Shown: positions 8,780 through 18,468, numbered from the stretch's first letter. The stretch: 64,000 nt of DNA from an uncultured Aquimarina sp. (GCA_947496705.1 CANMDW010000018.1:45448-109447), one strand, 5' to 3'. A program made the numbers and translations. Notes: generated by a model from the sequence alone, not told the origin.

Positions 8780-9370
8780 TTACCGATATTTATCATTCAG
8801 CCCCACCCCTTTCAGTATCATCGGGGTGATCTTTTCTAAACGCGATATACGGGTAGCCTCTCGCTTTGCCTCTGCAATATACGCTACATATTCCTTCTGT
8901 TTAAAAGGTGTTAATTGTTCGAAAGAGCTTTTTAGATCAACATGAGATGTTAACACAGCCAGGAATTCTGAAGGAATTTTTATGTCTTTTGATTTCCCGG
9001 GTGTAATCTCTTTGCCGTCTTTTTGATTCTGAATAGCCTCTTGTACATATTGCAGTACCAGATCTTTATCGATTTCATCTGCAAAGATAAATCTCCACTG
9101 TCTTAAACCCTTAGTCTTGCCTTCCTGGGCATTGATCAGTTTTTTCTGATGATCCTTCAGAAACACGCCTTGATAAAACCAAATTCCTATATAGGACTTA
9201 AAAGCCCCTATTCCTATCACATTTTTCCCATTAACAGTATATACAGGAATACCCCATTTTATGGTTTCTTTCATTTCGGTAGAAAGCATTATGGATCTCA
9301 GAGTTTGTAATGCTTCTTTCCAATTGTCTTTTTTAGAAATAAATTCTTCTACTGTTTTATTTTTTTCCAT
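8780..9370 (-). CDS. YdeI/OmpD-associated family, DUF1801 domain protein
   Basis: About 196 residues from the chosen start at 9370 (MEKNKTVEEF); an in-frame ATG seven codons earlier is possible but lacks family-like sequence. Residues 10-110 are a DUF1801-type domain (LRSIMLSTEMKETIKWGIPVY, GIGAFKSYIGIWF). The C-terminus (about 130-190) is the YdeI-like helical tail with FEQLTPFKQKEYVAYIAEAK. It is a cytosolic protein family of unknown biochemical role. It is monocistronic on the minus strand. Confidence 0.75.
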   Translation of the reverse strand: MEKNKTVEEFISKKDNWKEALQTLRSIMLSTEMKETIKWGIPVYTVNGKNVIGIGAFKSYIGIWFYQGVFLKDHQKKLINAQEGKTKGLRQWRFIFADEIDKDLVLQYVQEAIQNQKDGKEITPGKSKDIKIPSEFLAVLTSHVDLKSSFEQLTPFKQKEYVAYIAEAKREATRISRLEKITPMILKGVGLNDKYR

Positions 9371-9477
9371 GATGTATACTTTGCGATGCATAGCTGGTAT
9401 TACCAGAATGCCATGATAAATATAATGAAAAGTATTTCTCTAATTTTTGTAGAACAGTGCCTGCTTATATTCCATTT

Positions 9478-10641
9478 TTAAAATGTATCAGTATGCATTA
9501 CTATTTTACTAAAATACTCCTTTATATCCAGATCTGTCATAGGCTGTAGCCCCCCATACACTATTTCCTTATACACTTTATTTGTCACCGAGTCTGGAGA
9601 TAAGAATTTTGACCCCATCAAATGCCTGGTCCTGGTAATAATTTCTTCAGAAAAATGGGTAGAAAAGTATTTTGATAGTACAGATGCTTCAAACATTTTT
9701 TCTAATGATGATGCATCTCCTCTTCTAAAATCTGCAATTGAAGTCCCTGCATGTTCACATAATTGGCAGGCTGTTTTATACTTTATCATTAACTCCCCAA
9801 TACTATCCAAAAAGCTTTCAGATTCTGATAGTGTATTGCCATTCTTAATTTTTACCCGGCTAAATTCTTTTAAACACATAATAACACAAAGCACTGCGCC
9901 CAAATAAGGAGCAGGAACAAGCGCCTGAAACCATGATCGTTGATACACCAATATCTCGCATCTCACCTCCTCTGAATTATCCAATTTAATAACATTAGCA
10001 CTACTTACTTGTAGATTTTTGAAAGCTACCGATTTTGTTAATGATCCTTGCATGGTATCTCCAAATACAGCATGCTTAAATTCAATATGATCATGTAAGG
10101 GTACAAAAAATACGGCCTTAGTACCATCGGGGAGCTCTGCAGTAAATACTACATAATCGGCTACACCAGATAAAGACATAAATGGAGCTTCACCATTGAT
10201 TGTATACTTGTCTTTTTCTTTTTGTGCTATAATGTTTTTGCTTCCCGAAACATCTTTAAAAGTTCGCACCGAACCTGTATTGGCAATTAACAATCGTTCT
10301 TTTCTGATCTTTTTTAGCAGTGCTTCCCGTTGCCAGTATTGCTTACTTTTTATCGAAAAAGGATAAGCAGCGATTGATGCTAACACATAATAATGCATAG
10401 ATAACGCAACAGACACCGGGATCGAGATTTCACCAATTGTATGTAAAATCTTAAAGCATTCCTGATAGATTGTTTTGGTATTCTTTTCAGCACAAGGTAT
10501 AAAGGGTACTTGCGTTGTTTTTATAAAAGCATAAAACTCCTCATAGTCTTTGGTCTTTTCTACCTCACGAAGTTTATTACATATTTTTTCTAATGCATCA
10601 TTCTCCTTAACTTGTCGACTATTGATTACTGTAGTATCCAT
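9478..10641 (-). CDS. acyl-CoA dehydrogenase-like protein
   Basis: 387 residues with the three-part layout of acyl-CoA dehydrogenases: a helical N-terminal domain, a beta domain around residues 125-230 (KYTINGEAPFMSLSGVADYVV resembles the G-x-K-x-x-I-S family segment, shortened here), and a helical C-terminal domain. The catalytic Glu cannot be placed with certainty and overall similarity is low, so it may use a different substrate or act as an FMN/FAD-dependent monooxygenase relative. It lies alone on the minus strand, upstream of the YdeI-like gene. Confidence 0.6.
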   Translation of the reverse strand: MDTTVINSRQVKENDALEKICNKLREVEKTKDYEEFYAFIKTTQVPFIPCAEKNTKTIYQECFKILHTIGEISIPVSVALSMHYYVLASIAAYPFSIKSKQYWQREALLKKIRKERLLIANTGSVRTFKDVSGSKNIIAQKEKDKYTINGEAPFMSLSGVADYVVFTAELPDGTKAVFFVPLHDHIEFKHAVFGDTMQGSLTKSVAFKNLQVSSANVIKLDNSEEVRCEILVYQRSWFQALVPAPYLGAVLCVIMCLKEFSRVKIKNGNTLSESESFLDSIGELMIKYKTACQLCEHAGTSIADFRRGDASSLEKMFEASVLSKYFSTHFSEEIITRTRHLMGSKFLSPDSVTNKVYKEIVYGGLQPMTDLDIKEYFSKIVMHTDTF

Positions 10642-10758
10642 TTTAAATATTTTTTAGCAGAAAATTGATTGCCTGGTTTTCTTATCTGTTATTAATTTGC
10701 CACACCCTTTTTTACGGGATTTCCAGGCCCCATAACGAAGCTTTAATGCATAAAACAG

Positions 10759-11589
10759 TTACATCCGAGGAAGCCACATACCCATGGTAGCCGCAAAAAT
10801 CCCAATGCCCATGGCGATTGTGAGCACAAAAAGGCCGGCCGCCATTGCATATCGAACCGGTGTTTTTCCCTGTGCCTGTGCATACAGATAGAGTTCAAGA
10901 ATAATTAAGGGCAAAAGGTATTGAGCAAAACCCAAAAATGTGATAAACGGCCCCCGAAATGTTTCCGGGTCAAAACCAACCGGGCCATTATTGATAAAAA
11001 GCCAGAACATTAACCCTATACGGAAAAACCAAACGCCATTTGCCGCAAGAAACAGGCGCAGTACCCATTTGCGATGTACATTAAATTTGCGTGCAACCGC
11101 AGTACGCCAGGCTAGAATGGCAAAAAGCATAATAAGAATTGCGTTGATACTCACACTTATTTCACCGATAAGGCCAGTACCGGTTCCGCGGGTTAAGACC
11201 ATATAAAGACCATCTATACTAATCAATAATGCGGTGAAGATATATATGCGTCCGTTCCATCGATGAAAGGTTCTGGCCCGGTTACGGATTTGCGGAATAA
11301 GCTGTAGGGGTCCGCCAACAATTATAATAACTGCCAATAAAAGATGTGCAGCAACAGCAATATTACCCATGGTTTCACCAGCAACATACCCGTGCGGGAG
11401 CACTTTGTTCCAGCTCTCAAAATCACCTTGTACTGCCGTACCGCCATAAAAAGAAGTTACATAATATACGAAAATCCATTGACCGATAACTGCTATCAGG
11501 AACCAAAAAGTGACTGAAGCATTTAAGGCTTTGTCTGCACTTGCTGTTTTAGGTAGCAAAGTGTTGGCGATGTTTGTTTTTGTATTCAT
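10759..11589 (-). CDS. DUF2306 membrane protein
   Basis: 276 residues with about seven hydrophobic segments. The family mark is the RTFHRWNGRIYIFTALL stretch, with a His in a helix start, typical of DUF2306 predicted membrane proteins. The function is unknown; a haem or quinone link is sometimes suspected for the conserved His residues but is not shown here. It is preceded by the same leader repeat as the two DUF4386 genes upstream and is probably the last gene of that group. Confidence 0.8.
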   Translation of the reverse strand: MNTKTNIANTLLPKTASADKALNASVTFWFLIAVIGQWIFVYYVTSFYGGTAVQGDFESWNKVLPHGYVAGETMGNIAVAAHLLLAVIIIVGGPLQLIPQIRNRARTFHRWNGRIYIFTALLISIDGLYMVLTRGTGTGLIGEISVSINAILIMLFAILAWRTAVARKFNVHRKWVLRLFLAANGVWFFRIGLMFWLFINNGPVGFDPETFRGPFITFLGFAQYLLPLIILELYLYAQAQGKTPVRYAMAAGLFVLTIAMGIGIFAATMGMWLPRM

Positions 11590-11665
11590 TTTGTTCGTTT
11601 TTTGATCCCGTCTTTATGATCTCGATAGCCATCAGGACGGAATAGATTGATGATTGATTGATGAT
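11587..11665 (-). repeat. leader repeat copy 3
   Basis: The leader just before the DUF2306 ATG reads (minus strand) GGGATCAAAAAACGAACAAA, preceded by CCGTCCTGATGG and a TGAT-rich stretch. It matches copies at 12361-12440 and 13133-13205. The CCGTCCTG...CAGGACGG pairing is imperfect here. Confidence 0.75.
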
Positions 11666-11676
11666 AATTTTTCTAT

Positions 11677-12363
11677 TTATGTAGTCTGGGGAGCTATTTG
11701 ATGCGAATTAAATCCTTTGACGATAAGCCAGAACGTTAGTACTAGCAGATGCACGCCATTTTGACCATAAAAAATAAAACTCACACTATAATCGAAAATC
11801 TGTAACCAGGTCGCCGTAAAAACCAAAGCAACTGAAACAATAAACCAGATGGATAAAAATCGAGGGATGAGTCTTGTTTTAAATAATGTATAGTAAAGCA
11901 ATGAAGCACCAACACTAAAAAGGATCAAAATAAAAAAATGAGCCCAATAATATTCTTCTACTTTTAGAGCGCCTAAAGTTTTAAAATAGCCAACATCCGG
12001 AGCTCCTAGTTTATGAAATTCCTGACTTAACGATAGTAAAGACAGATGGGTAATGTTGCTTACAATAGTGACTGCAAATCCAACGAGCCACAAGCCCAAA
12101 TACCAAAATGCCATACTTTTTTTGTATAGTTTCAAGATTGGAAACAATACAATTGCAATACCAATACCAATAGCTCCTGCGATCAGGTCTAAAAGAATAG
12201 CTATTTTCATTTGTAGTAAATTTTCAAAGACTTCACTTAGGAAATTTGGAGATGCTACAAGAGAAGTTGACAACCCTCTTAGATACGTTCCTGGCATACC
12301 AGCCAGGATCATCAACAGGAATAAAATGCCTGTAACTCTTCCGGTCTTTTTGATTGAATTCAT
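11677..12363 (-). CDS. DUF4386 membrane protein (copy 2)
   Basis: 228 residues and six hydrophobic helices. It opens MNSIKKTGRVTGILFLLMIL, the typical DUF4386 N-terminus, and ends GFNSHQIAPQTT. The family is an integral membrane family of unknown function. It is a tandem paralogue of the next gene upstream (12452-13135): helix pattern, length and the last 12 residues agree closely, whereas the middle has diverged, consistent with duplication and possibly gene conversion at the ends. Confidence 0.85.
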   Translation of the reverse strand: MNSIKKTGRVTGILFLLMILAGMPGTYLRGLSTSLVASPNFLSEVFENLLQMKIAILLDLIAGAIGIGIAIVLFPILKLYKKSMAFWYLGLWLVGFAVTIVSNITHLSLLSLSQEFHKLGAPDVGYFKTLGALKVEEYYWAHFFILILFSVGASLLYYTLFKTRLIPRFLSIWFIVSVALVFTATWLQIFDYSVSFIFYGQNGVHLLVLTFWLIVKGFNSHQIAPQTT

Positions 12364-12440
12364 TTTGTTCGTTTTTTGATCCCGTCCTGGTGGTTTCGAT
12401 AGCTGTCAGGACGGAATAGATTGATGATTGATGATGATGA
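12361..12440 (-). repeat. leader repeat copy 2
   Basis: Minus-strand leader before the copy-2 DUF4386 ATG, with CCGTCCTG...CAGGACGG able to form a hairpin of 8 bp, then GATCAAAAAACGAACAAA up to the ATG. Upstream is a run of TGAT units. Confidence 0.8.
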
Positions 12441-12451
12441 TGATTTTCTAT

Positions 12452-13135
12452 TTACACAGTCTGGGGAGCTATTTGATGCGAATTAAATCCTTTGACCATA
12501 AGCCATATTGCCAGAAATAGACGATTCAACCCCAATGGGAGGAGTAAGATCATTTCTGTATCATGTGTTCCCTGATCAAAAATCGTTAACAAGATACCTG
12601 TTAGCATCAATGCAATTCCCGCTAGTCCCCAAACAGAAATAAATCGCGGAATGAGTTTTGAAGTATAAAACACATAATAAAACACAGGAAGCGCAAAGCA
12701 AGCAATAAGCATGTCTAAATAATGAGTCCACCAACGAATTGCATACAGTATAGTCCCTAAAGTTTGAAAATAGTCTGTATCTGTTGCTTTTACATATTCC
12801 TGGCTTAATGATAATACAGATAGCACACCTATATTATCAATAACTGATATTGTAAAACCGATAATACTGAAAGCCAGGTACCATATTGCAATCTCTTTAT
12901 GATATTGCTTAAAGACCGGTAACAACATAACTGCTATACCAACAGATACAGCGCTACCCATTAACCCAAGGAGTACAGACAGAATTACCTGCGTCGCATT
13001 TGCCGAGACATTGGTAAGAAAATCTGAAGCGAATATAATGGGCCCTAATAAAAACTGATTGATGGAAATTCCAATAATGAATTGAATAAGAAGTAATACT
13101 CCCAGAATTCTTGCCGTCTTTTTAATTGATTTCAT
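12452..13135 (-). CDS. DUF4386 membrane protein (copy 1)
   Basis: 227 residues with six hydrophobic helices. It starts MKSIKKTARILGVLLLIQF and ends VKGFNSHQIAPQTV, almost identical at both ends to the neighbouring copy at 11677-12363, while the central helices differ. It contains the WLAFSIIGFTISVIDNIGVL-type helix found at the same place in the paralogue. Function is unknown. It is first of a three-gene minus-strand group with DUF4386 copy 2 and DUF2306. Confidence 0.85.
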   Translation of the reverse strand: MKSIKKTARILGVLLLIQFIIGISINQFLLGPIIFASDFLTNVSANATQVILSVLLGLMGSAVSVGIAVMLLPVFKQYHKEIAIWYLAFSIIGFTISVIDNIGVLSVLSLSQEYVKATDTDYFQTLGTILYAIRWWTHYLDMLIACFALPVFYYVFYTSKLIPRFISVWGLAGIALMLTGILLTIFDQGTHDTEMILLLPLGLNRLFLAIWLMVKGFNSHQIAPQTV

Positions 13136-13205
13136 TTTGTTCGTTTTTTGACCCCGAGTCCTCGGGGCAGGTTGATGATTGATTGATGATTGTTCGTTTT
13201 TTGAC
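13133..13205 (-). repeat. leader repeat copy 1
   Basis: Leader of DUF4386 copy 1. It shares AAAAAACGAACAAAATG and TGAT-unit stretches with copies 2 and 3; the hairpin arms are here CCCCGAG/CTCGGGG. The AAAAAACGAACAA segment itself occurs twice (near 13140 and 13195). Confidence 0.7.
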
Positions 13206-13239
13206 TGATGTCGGCTATTCTTTCACACGTTAATTTTTT

Positions 13240-13785
13240 TTAGTTAGAAAAATCCATTTTATCGGTATTTCCTTTAAGTTTCACTTTAGACTTATCGGAT
13301 GCTTTACATTGGACAGATTCATACGATAATTCCAGAACTACTATACTTTCACCACTAAGTGTAAGCTTCAAATCCTTTCCTGACACTATGCCTTTTGTTT
13401 CAAAGTAAGCTGTAGAGCTCATATTTAACTCATTAAGCTCAGGGCTGGAAATAAAAACTATCACACTGTCCTTAACTTTTATGCGTTTGGTTTTTTCTAT
13501 GACCAGTTCTTCATTAGTTACTTCAGTTTTGATAAAGGATATCAGGTTTTGGGGAGCTTCTACTTTTATCTGTGTTGTGCTGTCTTGCTTGAAGAACACC
13601 TTAATGCCATGACTTACCGACACCTTTCTAAAGCCTGTAACATTCCTCATTTCAGATACAAAATCATATGCAACTTCTACAATATGGGTTTTGTCCATAT
13701 ACCTGTGCATAATCGACTGAAAAGCCAGGAAGAAAAAGCTAACCGCTATCAGTCCACTCACTAAGATCAAATTACTTTTTTTCAT
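13240..13785 (-). CDS. GIN-domain-like (DUF2807) exported protein
   Basis: 181 residues. An N-terminal hydrophobic segment (about 5-24) serves as signal or anchor. The rest resembles a putative auto-transporter adhesin head GIN domain: FRKVSVSHGIKVFFKQ, VEAPQNLISFIKTEV and the beta-helix-like LNELNMSSTAYFETKG repeats. It stops at KMDFSN, earlier than is usual for this family (about 220-240 residues), so the C-terminal beta-helix rungs are missing or naturally short. Its start overlaps the GntR gene end by 14 bp, as the last gene of the ABC operon. Confidence 0.65.
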   Translation of the reverse strand: MKKSNLILVSGLIAVSFFFLAFQSIMHRYMDKTHIVEVAYDFVSEMRNVTGFRKVSVSHGIKVFFKQDSTTQIKVEAPQNLISFIKTEVTNEELVIEKTKRIKVKDSVIVFISSPELNELNMSSTAYFETKGIVSGKDLKLTLSGESIVVLELSYESVQCKASDKSKVKLKGNTDKMDFSN

Positions 13786-14155
13786 AATCTGTGGTGTTAT
13801 TTAAGTATTCATTATAGGATTTTTTCACTTCTTCAAAATTTACATCCAATAGCCTCATTTTTTTAAATACATCAGGAAGGGTTTCCTCCATAAATTCTTT
13901 TTTCTTGATGTCTAGAACAGTCTTGTAACCGTTTTTAGAAACAAAATACCCTATTCCTCTCTTATTATAGATCACTTCCTGTTCCTGCAGATGATTAAAA
14001 GCCCGTATTGCTGTGTTAGGATTCACCTCTACCATTACGGCAATCTCTCTTACAGAAGGTATCCTTTCTTCTTCTAACCACCTTTCTATAAGGATGTTTT
14101 CATAAAAAAAATCCACAATTTGTAAGTAAATAGGTTTGCCATTATCAAAATCCAT
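13772..14155 (-). CDS. GntR family transcriptional regulator (YtrA type)
   Basis: 127 residues, the short length of the YtrA subfamily. The winged-helix domain spans residues 10-75 (PSVREIAVMVEVNPNTAIRAF, shortened here to its core, then YNKRGIGYFV). The C-terminal tail is helical. It most likely senses a cell-wall stress or ligand and represses this transporter operon. It lies between the permease gene (2 bp away) and the GIN-domain gene (14-bp overlap), so it is probably autoregulated. Confidence 0.9.
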   Translation of the reverse strand: MDFDNGKPIYLQIVDFFYENILIERWLEEERIPSVREIAVMVEVNPNTAIRAFNHLQEQEVIYNKRGIGYFVSKNGYKTVLDIKKKEFMEETLPDVFKKMRLLDVNFEEVKKSYNEYLNNTTDYEKK

Positions 14156-14157
14156 GA

Positions 14158-14913
14158 TTAAACCTCCTTTTCAATTATCTTAAAATAGGCGGCCAAAAGC
14201 ATCATCGGCCCTAAAACAATGCTGAACAAAACACTTCCTATTCCAGAAAGGTCATTTTCAGCTAAACTAAATGCTTCACTAGACATTGGGTCTGATGTAA
14301 ACACATCAAATGTGCCACCGCTGAATATAAAACAGAGGATCATATTATACATAAACAAGGTGAAAACGGCTAATAAAACTAAAAGCAGCGTTTTGCCAAT
14401 TCTGTTTTTAGTAAAGGTGATCGCTCCAAGTAGAAATGTAGGCTGAATGAAAAAATAGAATTTAATTAGTAGCCAATGATCTTCTGAGAATATCGGTACT
14501 ATATGAAAATCGGTATCGGGAAAAACACTTCCTATGCTAATAGCAAGTTGTCCTACCAAAAATGCAAAAACTGTAAATACAAACGTATATATGATACTTG
14601 TAGTTAACCAGGATGCAGCTATCCTTTCTTGTGGTGAAACGGGAAGCAAAAAATAAAAATGATTTACTTTCTTATTATGAGCTTCTTTAAAAATAGAAAA
14701 AGTAAACAACAAACCTAATGGAATATAGAGCAGGAAGAGTATCCTAAAAAACTCATTGGCTGTTACAACATGATCTCCTCTTAAACTAAACAAAGAACCT
14801 ATGAATAAAATACCTCCTACCACAGATAAAGCAGTAACTATAGCTCCTTTTAATAATACAATATCCCTATAGATAAGACTCCCTATTCTTCGAATATTAA
14901 ACTGTTGCATCAC
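14158..14913 (-). CDS. ABC transporter permease
   Basis: 251 residues with six predicted membrane helices and no other domain. The FYFLLPVSPQERIAASW segment, between helices 2 and 3, is the coupling region common in Bacteroidota ABC-2-type permeases partnered with YtrA regulators. It overlaps the ATPase gene by 17 bp, so the pair surely works together. The exported substrate is unknown; relatives are linked with antimicrobial peptide or stress resistance. Confidence 0.8.
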   Translation of the reverse strand: MMQQFNIRRIGSLIYRDIVLLKGAIVTALSVVGGILFIGSLFSLRGDHVVTANEFFRILFLLYIPLGLLFTFSIFKEAHNKKVNHFYFLLPVSPQERIAASWLTTSIIYTFVFTVFAFLVGQLAISIGSVFPDTDFHIVPIFSEDHWLLIKFYFFIQPTFLLGAITFTKNRIGKTLLLVLLAVFTLFMYNMILCFIFSGGTFDVFTSDPMSSEAFSLAENDLSGIGSVLFSIVLGPMMLLAAYFKIIEKEV

Positions 14914-15748
14914 GATATGTATTTTTTAGCACCATATTGATTCTCTCGGGTTCGCTTACTACGGCATTAAATAGCAGCTCGAGATCTACTTCTGATTCAT
15001 CTTTGTCTTGCCGGGTGAGAACAGCTTTTCCGCCAAAAGAGGTTTCAGAATAAATAATAGACTCCTCTGCATAATGAGCTGGTTTTCCAAACCACAGATG
15101 CTCTGAAACATTAGAAAGAGGCTGATCAAATATCACTTTGGCCCGATCCAGAATCATCACGTGATTTATCAGACTGTGTAAATCTCTGATCTGATGGGTA
15201 GAAATCACAATGCATTTTCCCTGGTCGACGGCCGAGGCCATGATTTTTCTAAATTGACTTTTTGATGGGATATCCAGGCCGTTGGTAGGCTCATCCATGA
15301 GTAAAAGCCCCGTATTTGTAGCTATACCAAATGCAATCAATACTTTTTTTTTCTGCCCGAATGACAAGGTTGATATCTTTTCATTTGAGGAAAGTTTAAA
15401 CTCTCGTATTAGTTCATAAAATTGCTCCCGGGAGAATTTGGGGTAAAAAGCAGAATTTACTTGTTCGTAAGTAGCAATCTTTAGCCCTGGTAACTCAAAA
15501 TCTTCAGGTACTATAAAAATATCCTGAAGGCATTTTACCATTCTCCTTGAGGTACTTTCTCCTAAAATATGGCAATAACCAGCTTTTGGAAAAAGTAATC
15601 CTGTCATTATCTTCATCAAGGTGCTTTTTCCTTCACCATTTTCACCAAACAGTCCATAAATATTACCCGGCGTAAAATCCAATGAGATATCATCAAGAAT
15701 TATTTTGCTTTTCGGATAACAGAATCGTAAACCTCTAATTTGTATCAT
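14897..15748 (-). CDS. ABC transporter ATP-binding protein
   Basis: 283 residues. Walker A GENGEGKS at 35-42, signature LSFGQ at 128-132, Walker B LLLMDEP at 148-154 with the following D-loop NGLD, and H-loop STHQ near 184. The first Gly-rich loop is GENGEGKS rather than the common GxNGAGKS, a mild variant. It is the first gene of a four-gene minus-strand operon (ATPase, permease, GntR, GIN-domain). Confidence 0.92.
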   Translation of the reverse strand: MIQIRGLRFCYPKSKIILDDISLDFTPGNIYGLFGENGEGKSTLMKIMTGLLFPKAGYCHILGESTSRRMVKCLQDIFIVPEDFELPGLKIATYEQVNSAFYPKFSREQFYELIREFKLSSNEKISTLSFGQKKKVLIAFGIATNTGLLLMDEPTNGLDIPSKSQFRKIMASAVDQGKCIVISTHQIRDLHSLINHVMILDRAKVIFDQPLSNVSEHLWFGKPAHYAEESIIYSETSFGGKAVLTRQDKDESEVDLELLFNAVVSEPERINMVLKNTYRDATV

Positions 15749-15959
15749 CTCTAGTGTATTAGTTATCTAGTACACCTCAAATCTAGAGAAGTAATCTTAA
15801 TAAAACAAAGTTTTTTTGCTTTTTTTTATTGAACTCTTCTTGAGTAATGGTTTTAAACAGAAAAGTATATGTGGTAATTTATATATGTATTCCTGAATGT
15901 ATTTCTTTATTTTCTGCTAATGCTGCAACGATTGATTTAGTCTCTTCGAAAAGATAATT

Positions 15960-18356
15960 TCACAAAAAAACTTCTACTTTTTTAGCTTCAGCAGCATTCC
16001 AGTCGAATATAAGTTTTAGTGTTTTCGTTTCTGCATTCCAGTCAAAAGAAGGAGATACCTTACCTACCAACACCGATTTTGGTGTAGTTGCCATGTTATG
16101 TATCACCAGGGTAATATTTCGGTTACCCGATGTATAGGCTGTTCCTTTTTCGGAAGAAAAACCGATGGAGAGCTTTTCTGAAGTATTTTTACTCTCAAAC
16201 TTCAGTAATTCATATTTTCCTTTTTCAAAAGCGTTGGGTGTTTTACCATCATCCTCATACAATTTCCCCGAGCTGCCCTTCATATCTTTATCGTGATAAT
16301 AATGCAGGGTTAACTCTTTGGTGGTATATTCTTTTGTGCTCAGAACTGGTGCCACCATAGGAATAAAAGATCCGGCCTTTACAAATACCGGGATATGATC
16401 TTCAGCAACATCTACAGTGGTATATTTTCCTCCCTCATACTTTTGATCGGTAAAGAAATCATACCAATTGACTCCTTTGGGAAAAAGAACATCCATAGAG
16501 GCGATTGCTGGTTTTACCACTGGTGAAACCAAAAAATTATCGCCCCATAAATAGGCAAAACTTAGCTCGAGTAATTCTTTATTCTCTGGATTTTCAAAGA
16601 ATAAAGGCCTCATGAGCGGAATCCCGGTTTGATTATTATCGAAAGCTATGGTATAATTATAAGGGAGCATACTATATCGCAGCTCAATACTCTTTTTGGC
16701 CAGTGCTTTTGTTTTTTGATCATGAAAAACCGGCTCTGGAGCAATATGTTCTTGTGCATGTGGCCTGAATATAGGTTGAAACACGCCATACTGCAACCAA
16801 CGCGTATATAAGTTAGCATCAAATGTCTCTCCGCCGGCAAACCCTCCAAGGTCAGAATGCATATACCCCATTCCCTGCATTCCCATCTGCAATGCTATTT
16901 CGGTTTGTGGTTGCAATCCGCTCCAGCTTCTGCTTACATCACCCGACCAGGGGATCATACCAAAACGCTGCGATCCCGAATATCCTGCCCGCATCAATAT
17001 AAACGGTCGCTGATCGGGGATATCTTTTTGATATCCTTCCTGTACCAATCGTGCCCAGTCATGACCATAAATATTATGAACTTCGTCTGCACTACCAGCT
17101 GCATGCTGTAAGTTTGATGGATGTACTTCGGGTTCTCCCAAATCGCCCCACCAACCTGCTACTCCATAATCCTGAGTGTATTTTTTGTAGATATTCCAGA
17201 ACCACTCTTTTCCTTTCGGATCATAAATATCAACAATACCTGTATTTCCGAAATAAAAATCATAGGTAAACGGGTTACCTGCCGAATCTTTTCCGAGCAC
17301 TCCTTCTGCCACAGCTTCTTCCCATTTTTTGGAAGAAGTCAATACAAAAGGTTCTGTAATAAGTATCGTTTTTACTCCCTGATCTTTAAAATCATTGATC
17401 ATCTGCTTTGGATTTGGAAAAGAGTCTTTCAGGAATTCCAGATTGCCCATATGCCCTTTGATGTCTTTTCCAAACCAATAAATATCCAGCACTACTGCAT
17501 CCAATGGTATACTATCCAGAGTAAACTTTGCGACTGTTTCCCTGGTTTCTTTTTCAGAATGATATCCAAAACGACTGGCAAAATTACCAAATGCCCAACG
17601 TGGTGGTAATGGTTGCTTTCCGGTAAGATCGGTATACTGGTTCATCAGGTCCTTCCAATCATCACCGGCTACAACCTGATACGTTTTCCTTCCACTGATG
17701 GTTTCATAAGCCAAGGTATTGTCTTTTTTACTATCGATATCCAAAAAACCAATCGGGGCATTATCAAAATGTACTGCATATATTTTAGAAGAAAGCACCA
17801 AAGGCATCGTAAAGTTCATAAGTTCTGAATACGAACCATATCCATAATGGGCTTTGTTATATAATTGAAGCCTTTTTCCTCTTCTGTTCATTCCCACTAC
17901 CCTTGCTCCTGCTCCATAAATCACCTCGTTTTTATCGAGATTAAAATTCAGGATTTCGGTAGTATCTGTTTTTATATATCCATCTTTTTCAGAGATCAAT
18001 TCCTTTCCTTTATAGGAGTATGATATTTGAAATGTTTTTTTGTTAATATGAATAGCTATTCCATGGGTAGTATAGGTCAAAACACTATCATTTTCAATAA
18101 CTTTTCCTTCAACATCGGCATTCAAAACAACTGCATGAGATTCGGGATTAAACGTTTCTCCCTTTGGAATAAATGAAGTTTCTATAATTTTATCTGAATA
18201 CGGTTTAATAATATAGGTACCATTATCCTTAAAAACTTCGATATAGGTGTCTTCATTATTATATCCCTGGTAAGGGCCGTCATACTTCTTTTTGCATGAA
18301 AAAGTAGTGGTTATAAGTGCAATACATAATAAAGAGTAAAGAAATTTGATATTCAT
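15960..18356 (-). CDS. GH31 family alpha-glucosidase-type lipoprotein
   Basis: 798 residues with a lipoprotein signal (FSC, Cys21). An N-terminal beta domain is followed by a TIM barrel with the GH31 nucleophile region GWWGDLGEPE (D405) and the acid/base region WSGDVSRSW (D473), then the DUF5110-type C-terminal beta domains (FPKGVNWYDFFTDQKYEGG and LYEDDGKTPNAFEKGKY). The enzyme should cleave alpha-linked glucose or related sugars on the outer or periplasmic side. GLGEP in place of DMNEP suggests a substrate shifted from maltose (for example alpha-galactoside, sulfoquinovose or modified glycan), but this is only inference. It is monocistronic on the minus strand. Confidence 0.88.
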   Translation of the reverse strand: MNIKFLYSLLCIALITTTFSCKKKYDGPYQGYNNEDTYIEVFKDNGTYIIKPYSDKIIETSFIPKGETFNPESHAVVLNADVEGKVIENDSVLTYTTHGIAIHINKKTFQISYSYKGKELISEKDGYIKTDTTEILNFNLDKNEVIYGAGARVVGMNRRGKRLQLYNKAHYGYGSYSELMNFTMPLVLSSKIYAVHFDNAPIGFLDIDSKKDNTLAYETISGRKTYQVVAGDDWKDLMNQYTDLTGKQPLPPRWAFGNFASRFGYHSEKETRETVAKFTLDSIPLDAVVLDIYWFGKDIKGHMGNLEFLKDSFPNPKQMINDFKDQGVKTILITEPFVLTSSKKWEEAVAEGVLGKDSAGNPFTYDFYFGNTGIVDIYDPKGKEWFWNIYKKYTQDYGVAGWWGDLGEPEVHPSNLQHAAGSADEVHNIYGHDWARLVQEGYQKDIPDQRPFILMRAGYSGSQRFGMIPWSGDVSRSWSGLQPQTEIALQMGMQGMGYMHSDLGGFAGGETFDANLYTRWLQYGVFQPIFRPHAQEHIAPEPVFHDQKTKALAKKSIELRYSMLPYNYTIAFDNNQTGIPLMRPLFFENPENKELLELSFAYLWGDNFLVSPVVKPAIASMDVLFPKGVNWYDFFTDQKYEGGKYTTVDVAEDHIPVFVKAGSFIPMVAPVLSTKEYTTKELTLHYYHDKDMKGSSGKLYEDDGKTPNAFEKGKYELLKFESKNTSEKLSIGFSSEKGTAYTSGNRNITLVIHNMATTPKSVLVGKVSPSFDWNAETKTLKLIFDWNAAEAKKVEVFL

Positions 18357-18468
18357 CTGTCGGGTATGTTTTATTTCTGATCATCTCAAATATAAAAGAA
18401 TCTCTATAAAACTGTGCTATTTATTGTTATTCTAACACCTTTTTTGTTTTAGCAACATATCATTGTCA

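Noticed and set aside
8724..8945. 73-residue plus-strand ORF
   Set aside because: Mostly antisense to the YdeI-like gene; no family likeness.
17121..17609. 162-residue plus-strand ORF
   Set aside because: Lies wholly antisense to the GH31 gene and reads as a shadow of it (Phe/Ile/Cys-rich).
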